Below, one piece after another: positions 11,834 to 24,075 of a stretch of DNA of 64,000 bases; position 1 is the first letter of the stretch, and every line of letters starts with the position of its first letter. The translations under genes and the position numbers were made by a program. Under the pieces are notes generated by a model. The model had not been told where the DNA came from. It saw only the letters and a program-made list of their open reading frames with translations, and made no database searches. This DNA is from Sitta carolinensis (lineage: Eukaryota; Chordata; Aves; Passeriformes; Sittidae), in NCBI GenBank assembly GCA_032173965.1, contig CM063283.1:19882501-19946500 (forward strand). Reading direction: 5' to 3'.

Positions 11834-14673
11834 ATTTCCTTTTAATTTTATTATGACAAAAAATGTGACTTTAGCTGAACTCTGAGGGGGGATATGAACT
11901 TTGAGCCTTCCTTTTTTTTTCCTCTGTAAAGAGTCGGGGTCCTTGGAGGATAGTATTTTATTTCCTGATGATGTAACTACAAAACAATTCTCTTAAGTGA
12001 TGATGGGAAGGCCAGATGAAATCTGATTTTTTTTTTTTTCTTTTCAATGTTTTTTCTACAAATCCCTTTCCTTTTTCATATGTTTGTGTTTCAGCTAACA
12101 CAATTAAGCAGTCCAACCAACTATTTTTAGTAAGAAGGTCTTGAAGAAATGAGTCGTTTGTTTTAATATTTAGGAAAAAGGCAGAAAGCCAAAAAGTAGG
12201 ATTTAGATTGAAGAACTTAAAATGTATCTCTTGTATTCCCTGTCCTTTAGTGTACCCCTGAATAAACATTGATGACGGAAGGAAGAAATACTGGAATTGA
12301 GCACAAAATTCGTTATTGGAAATCCACTAAGGGTTAATGGGAGTCAGTGAAATAAACTCCTTTTATGTTGGTGGATAAATTAGACCATTGAAAGGCATTC
12401 TACACTATTAAAATAGTAGGTGCATCCACAATTAATTTATTTGCAGCATTTGAATTTTAGTCTTAATCTCTATAGCTTAAGCTGTTCTTTGCCTGCCTGC
12501 TTTTAGTGAATTTTGTCATATTGAACATAATAAGGCTAACAATAAGGCAAGTTACATATTTAGGGTTGTTGTCTCTAGGTATGAAGACCAATGGCGATTA
12601 AGATGTTTGCATTTCATTAACAAGACAGACGTCTCCTAGCTGTCTTGCATATATTTGTCCTGTGTGTAGCCTGAAAAAGGTATTTATTCTTTAGTTGGAA
12701 AATTCCAGGCAATCCCTTGCATGAATACTGAGTCAAGACTTACTCAGACCTCTGCAGTATGGGTGATCCTGCTGTGTCCTCTTGGTAAGTTTCTGAGAAG
12801 GTTCAGATTTGGTTGCCTCATCAGAAAACTTTCAAATTATTTAATACTAACCCTTCCCAAATGGTTTTGGAGATAGAAGACATCTTATTTGAATATAACA
12901 ATGGACAGACCAGGATAATATTTCATTTGCTATTCTAGGGAGACTTAATAATCAAATCCAAACAAAACCAAAATAACCTGTCCTTTAGCTGATACTGACC
13001 TATTCAGTTTCTTGGCTAATGTTTTTGGAGGCTAACAGTTTGTCTAGTTCTTCTCAAAAGTATTATGCCAATAAGGATCATTTGAAATACAAACTCATCT
13101 AGGTGACCTTGGTATGGGAAATGTCTTCAGCTACAAACTCAGCCTTTCTGCTGGGATTCTGTTTAAAATGGCAGGACAGCTGCAGGTGCAAGGTAATGTC
13201 TAAGAGCAGGCTGTGGAGGTACTGCTCTATCAGTTCTGATTTGCAGGGGGAGTCAGAGAAGTTCTTCAGCGGAAGAACTACTTCAGTAGGTAGGAGTTAA
13301 ATGTGAATACATTCTTTTTTACATGTATGTGTGTATGCAAATATAAATATATAAATCCTTAGGGGTGAGAACTACTATTTCTTTTCTGTATTTGGTTTTT
13401 TTTTTTTTTCTCCCTTCCCTTCCCTTTGCATTTGTTTTGCTTTTCTGGAATTTTCCCTTTACCTGCACACACCCTGTTTCTGTAGTCTGCATGAAAATTG
13501 CCTGCATTTTTGTTCTCCCACACGAAACGGTTGTTTTAGGCCATAAGCAGCTTTGAAGAAGAGGACTTCTCTAAAGCTGGTAATCAAAAATTCATCCTCA
13601 CAATATAGTTCTGTTCTGGAGTTGCAAGGAACACAGCTCAGATAGTGCTGGTGATAAGTTTATTGTAGTCTGGGAATAGGGAATGCAAGTCCTTCTGTTT
13701 ATAAGTCTGTGTTTACATTTGGGGATGGCCAAAATACAAACTCCTCATTTCTTAATTAATTCCTCTCTGCAATACAAAAGTGCACATCTGTGACCTTCTG
13801 CAATCCAGCTTTATCAAAGAGCATCAGCTGAGTGTGTAATGACCTGACTTCCTTCTCTTCTATTGTTGTGACTTAAAAGACATTGTACAGTGCTATCCAA
13901 ACCCTGGTTAAGGGGTTGGATATATTATTAAAAATTCCAGGTTCTGGACCAATATAACATGAAAAGCTTATTTTTATCTGAGGCAATGAATTGAATTGCA
14001 AAGAAGCCTTCCTTTACTGCATTTCTTCAGTTTCTTTCAGTATCTGTAGGTGGAATCCTGGCACTAGTGAACTACACCAAAGAGGGAAAAAAAAAACCTT
14101 TGGACAGGTGGCTATGCCTGTCTCATTCTCTATTACTCCCTGAAAATGAATTCTCCTTCCTTAGTTAGTACACATAGTTTTGCACAGAATTCGTGCATTT
14201 GCAAGTGTTGTGACAGCAAAAGGAACTGTTGATTTGTCGAAATTTGAGACCAAAAGAAAATCTTATTAAATCATTGCTGCATCTCCTATCAATGCAGGGC
14301 TGCTCTCTGCAGCTGGTTGCAATGACTTTTTTCTAGTCTCTGCTTATTGTTTTGTATTGTTATTTGTGCCCACATTCTTTCAGTATTTTACTTTAGAAAA
14401 ACAGAAGCTAGGAAGGTGGAACATTATATGAGACAAGGAGACAATAGGACAAATATGCTAAAAGACTTTGAGGCTTTTGTTTAAACTTTATCTTAAACTA
14501 TCTGAATTCCTCCCATTACTTCCATTGTTAAACTACTTCTCTTTCCTTTTTCTTCCCATGGTGTTTCATAGCAGCAGTTCCAGTGTCCTTAAAGCCATAA
14601 CCTATCTATTGCAGCATTTGACCCCTTCCTTTGGCCATTTCGTATCTAAGATAAATAAAGGAAATTAGAACTT

Positions 14674-14790
14674 GGGCCTCAGTTCAACAAAGCACTTAAA
14701 ACATAGCCCTGTATATTCTTGTTGAAAAAGCAAAGGACTTCAGCAGAAGTCTGATTTTAATGATATATTGAAATGCTTGGCTGAATCAGG
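14674..14790. repeat. Ancient palindromic amniote repeat (degraded)
   Basis: The left end reads CCTCAGTTCAACAAAGCACTT and the right end TGCTTGGCTGAATCAGG. The right end's complement, CCTGATTCAGCCAAGCA, aligns to the left end with a few changes, so the element has inverted termini about 115 bp apart. The end motif resembles the old palindromic repeat known from bird, turtle and crocodile DNA with the wording GATTCTGCAAAGCACTTAAG. I do not recall its database name with certainty. It is highly diverged and non-coding. Confidence 0.55.
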
Positions 14791-15594
14791 CTCTTGGTCA
14801 CATTTACTTCATGTAGATGTTGTTGAAGCTTGGGCTTTTGAAATTCTCACTGAGGTCTGAATCTTTAGTTTACTTTTATATTCAAAAAATAAACATCTAC
14901 TGAAGTACAAATACTGTCAAAAGATTTTATTAGTATTTTACATTACTTAAAGCTGTTTGGTTTTTTGGACATGGTCTGCTTAAGTTTTGCATGTGATACC
15001 TGGAGAACTGAAACATGCAGAATTGACAAGTATAAATTGACAAGAATTGCCTTGGATAAATGGGATCTGATATTTAATTTTTTAATGACTCATATGACCT
15101 CAAGGATTTTTCTCCACCGTGTGCTTAGCCTTGTCTCTGAAATCTGTGGGTGTTTGGACATTACTCAGTGGAAGAAGATTCACTCTAATTATTTCTTAGA
15201 TTATTAGCATCCTTCAAAAATTTTCTAATTTATCTTTATTATTTCTCCTAGCATTGTGTTTGATGGTCTCATAGATTTCCTCTGTAAAGTGTTTTAGGGT
15301 TTCATATCCTAATGTATAGATTAATTTCTGAATATTGCAAAGAGAAATATGGAGGTTATTATGGCTTATTTACAGCCTGAAATGTACTGACAACTGATAA
15401 ATGCATGTGGAAGGCAAGGGCAGAAGCAGGGGAAAGTTCTAAAGATAACATTCTTCAGATTCATGTCTTTTACTATGGACCATGGGCGGAAAGAGATTCA
15501 TATCTCCATTACTCTGTGTTTTCAATTTTTTTTGGCAGCAAGGAGAAATACTTTTTCAAACTCTCCTATTGTTTACAGATTCCATTATTCTTCC

Positions 15595-15597
<3 letters not shown>

Positions 15598-15633
<36 letters not shown>
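15598..15633. repeat. Poly(T) tract, 36 nt
   Basis: Uninterrupted T run, immediately followed by GGCAG. Length is likely polymorphic and prone to sequencing error. Confidence 0.95.
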
Positions 15634-15634
<1 letters not shown>

Positions 15635-18600
15635 GCAGATACAAATAAAAATCCTAGCCAAATGTTAAGGATAATTAGATCCCTTTATGTTGGGTGCTGT
15701 ATTGGGGAGTTGATGACTGCACCTTTCAATACTAATGGCTTCTAAGGAGAACTTGCGAGTGCTTCATATCTGCTTGTGAGATGGTTTCTTTTTCTGTATG
15801 GGACCAAGGTAGTTTTTCATGAAAAAGACAGTTTTTTGCATGGCAGAGTTTACCATGAACAAGGATGAATAGAATTTAATTTGTATGCCTTCGCCTACTT
15901 TATATAAACCATATATACCCAAGTCATCTTTTCTTCATGATAAAATGAGATACTGTTCTTTAGTTCATGAAAGATCTGTACAAAAGTGCATTTTAAGAAG
16001 AAGTTTTGGATTGGAGGTTTGTTTTGTTTGTGATGGGTTCTGCAGTGAGATTCTTTTAATCAGCCCACCCCCACCCACAAGTGTGCCTATCTCGTTGGGC
16101 TATTTCTGGAGGCACGACAGCCATTTCAGTATTACTGCAATAGCAAAAGTGAGTTGTAATCCCATGAAGACTTAGGACATTGGAAGGTGCTCAGTTTCAT
16201 GTCTGTGAACATGCTTGGAAGTAGAACATATTTTAAATGTCTGGTTTTAGTCATTAGACTGCAGAAAAAATGACACTGTGTACTATTTTTCTTCATCCAT
16301 TTCCCCTGGATTCAGTTGAAGCAAGATTCTTCATGTAGAACTTCAGGGAAGTGGTATGGCTGAAACATTTTGAGCTTCAAGTCTGACTCCACATGAATCC
16401 CTGTCTATTTTTACGTATTAATCTAAGCTGTGAGTTCAGTCATTTTATTCAACATGATCAACTCGTTTTCAGAGCAGTGTAGTTCTTTTTTGAATAAAAA
16501 CTACGCAGGTTTGTTGACTCAACTTTTCACACTGCCCTGAATTGAAAATGGTGCCAGTGGAGGATGTTTCTTTCCAAGTTTTTGATATGAGGTGAAAAAG
16601 TAGATCAAGTTATTGCAGGCTCTTTCAGCTCCTCTGTATCATGCACCATCTCTTCCCTTACGCTTCACCCTTCACATCTGTTGTTCCTGCACTTGTTGCT
16701 GGGTGATGCTGTTCCACCAATGGCTTGGAGAGCGAAGTCTAGCACAAAGGTAGAAGGGATTTGGCATTCAATGCATTTCTTGCAGGTTGCAGGTTTACAG
16801 GAACCTCCTGAGGCCATTGGCTACTCTGGGAGCACAAGCCTGTCAGGCACACACTTAAGTGAATGTGGGCTTGAATGCAGTATTGGAACTGGAAGAAGGC
16901 TCACTGATGCCACTGATTTTGTGCAAAGTGGATTACGAAGCTGTCACGCTTTTTTTTTTGTGGTTAAGTAGAAATAATTCAGAATTAGAATGTATCATGA
17001 AGCCTATATGTCATTGTTATAATTCTGTTGAGCAAGCTTCTCTTGCTCCCTACTGATTAACCCAGTGAAAAAAAAGCTGTTAAAGAGCTTTTTTGAAAGC
17101 AGGTAAGGCTGTAGAAGAATGAGTATAGATGCTAAGAAAGGCAGAATTTGCAAGGAGAGAGTATTTTTTTGTTGGGCTGCCTTCATTAACAGAGTAAAAC
17201 ACAAACATGCTCTTGGGCCCAGAGGCCCTTCTTTGGATCTCTAGATACTGCATCTATGTTACAAAACCTGAGTAATAACAGACATGTTTTCTGCCTTGAT
17301 AAATCCCCCCCTTGGGATTCCTGGTAAGAAATACATTCAAAAAGGTTTTTCTTATTCTCTGTAATTTCAGTAGCTATACGTTAGTTCCTTTTTAAAGCAC
17401 AGTGCTTCTAGTTATTGGTGATTTTGGTACCTGTTCAAGGAACATGTGTTGAAATAACGCAGAGGGAAATGTATCCTATACAGGCTGTTTTAGATTGCAG
17501 ATTCCTAGGGATGTAATGTAGCTCGTAAAACTTTGATCCCTTTGGGATTCAGAATTGCTGAGCTATCTGATGGATTCATAGTTTAGAAATGTGACTTAGT
17601 TATGTGGTTCAGTTCTCTGGTCTGGAAAAGTATTTACAGGATTTCTTGACCTCCTAGGGTGTAGTCACATGTAGCTCTTTGTGCTAGTCTTGCCCACAGC
17701 AGGTACTGTTCAAGGAGTCTCTTGGGCTTGGGGAAATGTATTTAGCAGACTCAGACGCTCCACAGCTCCAGAGTCTGCAACAAAAATTTTACAAAACCCT
17801 GGAGTGAGGAAAGGGAACAAATACAAAAGGGTATTAATTTGGCTTTTTTATTGCAGCTGGCATGAGGTGTATCAGCCTTAAGAGCCATTACTTTCAACGC
17901 GGCAATATTGAAGTTGTGTCATTATCTGAGAACACTTTTATTGATCTCATGTCTCCGTGTGTTATGTCAACAGCATGGACTATTACTAAGAAAGTCTTTT
18001 AGGAGATGAACTAAATGCTTGAATAGCCTACAGCTTGCTTCATGCTTGAAAACTGAACTACAGCACAAAAAAAAGCGGCTTAAGAAAATTCTCTTCCAGC
18101 ACCTGAAGGAAAGGCAAAATTTTCTTTTAGTCCCCAAAATCCTATGCTCTTTAAACAGTCTTCCCTGCGACCTTTCCCACTGCTTTATAGTCTGCTTCAT
18201 TTTGTGGAGTTTTTTAGTTGTTGAGTACATTATTTTTAGCCTGTTTTATTCAGTTAGCTATTTTTAATTGTAAGGAGGAAGCTTCTGTACCTTTTAACAT
18301 TGTTTCCCTGAATAAATTGATTGAAAGCATTTTAACAGAGCATAATTTCTGGCTTCTCTTTGCTCTGACAAAGTGAACTCAGGAGCTTCTAATACAAAGG
18401 TTAATATTAATTAGATGAAAGATAGTTGCAGTCCATACAAATTGCACTTATAAAGTGTGTGGTCAGGATGAACTGTGTAGAATTGATTAAAGAGAGCAAT
18501 GTATTGGGTTCTTCCTTGTTGTGATACACTTTCATGTAAGTGAAATCTGTAGTGTCATATTCTGCTATGAAATCTCATAGTACATTTGATAATTGCTTAC

Positions 18601-20209
18601 AATTTACCTTATAAGGAGACTGTACTATTACTCAAGGAAAAAATAAACAAGCTAATTTCTTAAATGGATTCAACAAAAGACATAGGCTTTAGTACTTTTA
18701 CGTGACTCTACAGAACAAAAATTTAAGCACTGTAAATTTGTAATCTTCAGGTTATTTACTCCCCTGCCCCCTCTCCAATAAATACAGAACTATATATATA
18801 TAGGTAAATATTTGTGCATAACTCTAGCCAGTAGCAAGGACAGAGAAGAAAAGTGTTTCTAGTTACTATAATGCAGTACTTATGAATGTACTTATGCAGC
18901 CTCTTTGTATTTAACTTTTAAAATTATACAGAAATGTCTCTCTTCCATTTATAATAAACTATATATATAGAGGCTTAGAACTAGAAAGCTTCAAAAGAAC
19001 AAGTATACTTTTTAATTCCTAATGTATGTTGTACTGGTTAAATCCAGGTCCAGTTATGCATGACCTCTTAGTTTGAGACAAGTTTGAGACACATGAAGTT
19101 TGTTAGTTCTTTTCTGTTTTACTCTATTTTTCTGAAATTTTTTATTTCAAATTTCTGTAGTAGATGGGCAGAGGCTATTCTCACCGAAGACAAATCAGTC
19201 CTTGATATTGCTGCTGAATAAAAAGGAGCATGCACAAATTCAACACTACCAAAATAGGAGGAGTTATTTTGCTAGAAGCCTAAGATGAGTCTGGAGTGAC
19301 ATAAGGTTATACAGAGCTTGTCAAGAATAAACACTTTGAGAGCTATAAAATTGCTTTGACCTTGGGGCTTGGGAACCTAAGTGGAGCCTTAACTTTTAGC
19401 TATCTGTGTGTATGTAAATCAAAGCAAGTCATGCCCAGAAATGTTGCTAAGTATATTTCTCTCAGCAGTCAGTGTGACGGATGGTTGCAGTTCTTGGAGC
19501 AGTTGTGGTAGGCCTAGGTATCCCTGGAGCTGTAACACGCCCAGCTCAGGGGCTTGTGGCTTACCAGTGGCTTTGCTCGTGGAGAGCAGGGTCTGAGTTG
19601 GAGGGAATTCTGAAGTGCTTCCAGATCTGCTGGGAATCACTTTGGAAAGTTTATGCAGTTTTACGCAAAGGAGTTCTGGGTGTGTCTGAACTTCAATGAA
19701 AAATGGTTCCAATGGATTTTGACTTCCTTCAGCTAGTTCATATTTAGAATGAATGACTGAGAGATGTTTGTGATACCTTAGCTTTAAATGATGTCCTGGT
19801 CTGTGTACCACATGTATTGATGTAATAGAATTTGGGTCATTTACTCAAACTTGGACTCATTTACTTTTGCTTTGATATTGGGCTTTCTTGGAAGAATTTT
19901 CTCTATTTTAGGTACTTACTAAATGCAGCAAAGCTGCCTGTTTTTGGTAGTGAATTCCTACAGGCTTCAGGAGATAGCATTAGCATAAGTAACAGAAAGA
20001 AATGGGGAATCAAGTTTGTGAATCATTTTGCAAGTACAATAATTTATTTCTTTTCATAACTGCAGCATAATGGAGAGACCAGATTACCTTATGAAGCTGT
20101 TTATTTGGGATTTTTTTTTCTCTTACTACTTTCACCAGCTATTAACAAGATTTTTCTCTTCTTTTCTTGTGCTATTCTGTTTCTCTCTCCGTTGTTTATG
20201 TGCATCTAG

Positions 20210-20302
20210 GAGCCAAAATCAACAGAAGAGGCTAACGTTGGTCAGGTTAGGTTCCAGTTTCTTATGCTGGAAGAAGAAAATCCATTAGTGGATTATTGGA
20301 AG
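20210..20302 (+). other. Candidate plus-strand exon, unassigned
   Basis: A long pyrimidine-rich stretch (about 20155-20200) leads to CATCTAG|GAG, and the donor AAG|GTAGAG follows 20302. The segment between is 93 nt, exactly 31 codons without a stop, starting EPKSTEEANVGQ and ending EEENPLVDYWK. Alternative donors lie at CAG|GTTAGG (after 20245) and GAG|GTATTT (after 20366). The open frame continues to a TAG near 20394. The peptide is acidic and protein-like, but I do not recognise it. It does not match the CMSS1 protein as I recall it, the gene expected on this strand. A 31-codon open frame is easy to get by chance, so this is a candidate only. Confidence 0.25.
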
Positions 20303-23300
20303 GTAGAGGAAGGGCCATGTGAAGATGCCAGTGTCCGATGGAGTGACTGGGAAGGAATGGTTAGAGGTATTTTTAGCATTTGTACTGGAATGTAGGGAGG
20401 CTAATTGATTGCACTTTTACTCCCTGAGGGAGGTCAATGGGAAAGGGAAGACATCCAGAATCGGGAAGTAATCCACACAGAATCGCAAATGTGTGCTTTT
20501 CACTTTGACATTAATCTCAGTGTAGAAAGGAGAATGCCTGAGTGTTGCATTTCTTATGGACTTATCTTAGAAATCTTGTGTTTCAAATCGGGCTAACTTG
20601 TTACTGTCAATTGTACAGCTTTGAGGACAGAGAAAATGGTCACATCTTTCATAACGAAGAAAAATGTTCACTTTGTTTTCTAGTAGAGCTTTGAGTTTGA
20701 TTTTTTTAATCTGTCTTCATTCTTCTGACCCTGTCATTGTTCTATTTCTCTCACTATTCATAGTAATTTCTTAAGTGACAGTGATTTTACTCCGCTGATA
20801 ATAGAACCTTGCTATTTTGTTGTGTCATTTTTCTGGTGAATATTTGAATATTTTACTTTCGCTAAGCTTTTCTTCTCTTTTAAAAACCACCTCTTCATTG
20901 ATGTGAAGTATGAAAGTTGCTATATCTAAATCCCCATCAGGGGACAGTCCTTTTGAAGTGTATGTTTGTGTGCATGGTTTTATGGCATTTATAGGCTATT
21001 ACTGTTTCTACTTAGATGAACAATGAATGTACCGGGAATGCATTCATGTGCAACATTTGACTGCAAATCCTAAGTTAAACACCTTCATCACGCTTAACCT
21101 ATGGGTGTATTGGTACAAACTGGGATTCCACGTGCAATTTCTCAGATCTTTTAGGTGTTCTTTTGGCTGCTGCCTTTTGTGCATATGCATTTTTTAAAGT
21201 TGCTTAACGAAAACATTTTATCTTTCTTGTTCATAGATGCAGTTTGAGAGAGAATCTAATTCCATTTTTTGAGAATGTGTAAATTTAAATGAAGTTGCAT
21301 TGTCCTGTGTGGTTTTCTGTGTGACTAGTTTGGAAGAAAGTTATGGTTCTGTTTTTGGTGTCAGAAAGTTTCTAAGTGCTGCAGACCAAGCCAGCTGTGA
21401 AGGGGGACACAGCTCTTGAGTGTCTGAGTGATGAAAAGTGCTTGGGCTTCTGAATTCTGTGTTTCACAGTGAGCATGCTCAGATGTTTTGTTACTTCCAA
21501 AGAAATATTACATCATCTTATTTGCAAAGTCACTAGGCAATAGCTGTCTTTACATCCAGCAGAGTTCTCAAGTGGGGTATCAAATACATGTATTACATAA
21601 TCAGAACAGAGCCTTTGTTGGTTGATTGTACTCTTAGGGTAGGATGCTGAATGGTAGTTGCATATGGAAGACGTAATCTTGCAGAATTAACCATTTCCTA
21701 ACCATCCTATCAACAGCTATCCTATCAAAGTGAAATAATAGCCTGGGGATAGGATTCACTTGGGAAGGATGTAGCTAAAGAAAATAAGATTTTGAATTAG
21801 TTTTGTGAGTTCATCATCTTTCTGTAAATGCACTTAAATGTATTGAAACAAACAGAATCAGAAGAATTTTATGGATATATTTATAGACTGATTTGCTGAG
21901 CTTTGCTGTTGTGTAATTCCTGTTGATAATGATGTCAAAGGAAGCAGACCAATTTTCAACCAGTCTGTGTTTTTAATTTATTGGAAAATCCACTTAAAAA
22001 TACCAGAAATCATTTTTTTGTTATAGAATATTAAATTTGTCTTTCTAAAATAATTTAGGCGCTTTTTGGAGTTATTCACTTGTTAAGGACCATATGTAGA
22101 AAATATGTGTCTGGAGATTTTAATTGGTCCAGTTCAGAACTGATCTGGTTTTTAATAAGACCTTTTATTGTGAAAGGTATAATACAGAGCTTATAGTTCT
22201 CAAGGTACATGAAAGTGATACCAAAGTTTGATCTTTAATTGATTGTCATAGTATTTTTTGTCATCTCAGTCTAGTTTTAATGAACATGGATTTCATAAAC
22301 CTCATTAAATAAATTAAATAAGCAGTTAAGTCCTTACTCTGTGGGAAATGAGACCACATTAAGAAACAAAACTAACAAACAAAACCCCCACATTAAAAAA
22401 TCTGAGTTTTATGTTATGATGATCTACATGTGATTTCCTGTGTTGTCTTAATGCAGCTTTTATATGTGGCTTCAGGGTAAAGTTTCACCAAACTTTCAAA
22501 TTAAAACTGCTAGTCAGCCTTTGGGTATGTGTACCTTTTAGACTGGAAGATGTTTTTCAGGGAAAATGCTGACTGAACCCAAGGGCATGAGTTTTGTTCT
22601 TCTCTATCCCCTTGTGCTGCTCCCAGACTAAATTAGGCTCCAGTATGAGTAATCCATCAATACTGGCTTTGCTTTTGAGGTACGTTTCTTGCAGAGTGGG
22701 AACTTGTTGACAAGTCTTTTTTGTTATTGTGCTTGTCCCAGTGTATCCTTAGAAATAAAAAATTTGATTTGATCATTTCACAGAATCCCCCCAGTTCTTC
22801 AGTTCTTCACCACTTCAGTTTCAGGTGGAAAGTGCTCCCATAAAAATCTTGAAACAAGATACTGATTTTGGAAGAGTTGACCTCAAAATACTCTCCTTGA
22901 TCCTTCAAGGATCATTGGGACAGAAGCATGTGTACTACTGAACATCGTCAAGTGAAAATCAAGGCATGAACAACAGAATTAAAAACTTCCTTGTATTTTT
23001 GTCCAGTCACAGCAGACAGTGTAATTCTTTTCAGATTTTTTTGGAAATGCATACCCAGGACTGAGCATGGGTGAGCGCTCAGTTGACTCACTAAAGCTAA
23101 TATGCAAATTTTTGATGAATGTAAATTTCAGCTGTTTATCCATTGGATGGACAATAAGTGATGTTCAGCATCCTACCAACTTGCTGTCCTTTTCCTTATT
23201 AGCAGTTCTGTTTAGCAAAGTGGAGATGGGAGGGTTGAGTGGGGGATGAGCCTGTGTGACATTTTCTCCCCAATAGTTATTCATGTAGGGATCTTTCTGT

Positions 23301-23959
23301 TTCAGTCTCCCAGTGATATTTATACCAGTGGTGGAGCAGACACTGGGACAAAGGATTACTAGTTAATTTGAAGAGCTAAATATACATGTGACAGATGTGT
23401 TAAGGAAAACACCACCACAAACACCCTCCAGGTTTTGGTAGGGAAGCGTCAGCCTGTCCGATTTCTCTTTTTGACGCTGAAGCTTGCCACATGACCTTTC
23501 TGCTTTTGGCCTCTCTGAATTAGTTCTGAAGACTATGCAGAAATGTAAGGAAAAGCATAATTCTACATGAATCGCAGTCACTTTCTTAGGACACCTTGGA
23601 AGTAACAAACATCAAACCCTGGGATGAAAATTAGGTTTAAAAAGCAGGTAAAAATAACCCAGCATGTCCAAGAAGAGTCATTCAATAGCAAAACTCTAAA
23701 TAATAGTTAGATGTGCTGGATAGTTCCCATTCCTAGCATAAACCCATGTCTTTAAGTAATGAATAGTGGCTTTGCAAAATAAAGAAAATACCAGATTTCA
23801 GGCTTTGCATCTCTGTTGGTTTCATTATGCTTTTGAGAATTTAAACAGAGGTAAAAGGTAGTTCTTTAGTCTCTGGTTATGCAGTTTAGGTAATTTTCTG
23901 ACATTGAATGTATGGTTCCTTTTTTTTTCCTTTGGAAACATCTATCGACATCTCCTCAC

Positions 23960-24075
23960 ATTAAAAACAAACCAACAATCAAAAAACCCTAACCAAACAA
24001 GAGAGAAAAACAACCCAAAAAACCTGAAATCAACCAACCAAAGAAATGAAAAACACAACCAGAAAAAGAAAAGAT
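23960..24075. repeat. A/C-rich low-complexity stretch
   Basis: The strand is dominated by A and C, with repeated AAACC, CCAACC and AAAAACC words and very little T or G. It is low-complexity DNA. The open frame across it (Asn/Lys/Gln-rich) is a composition artefact. Confidence 0.75.
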
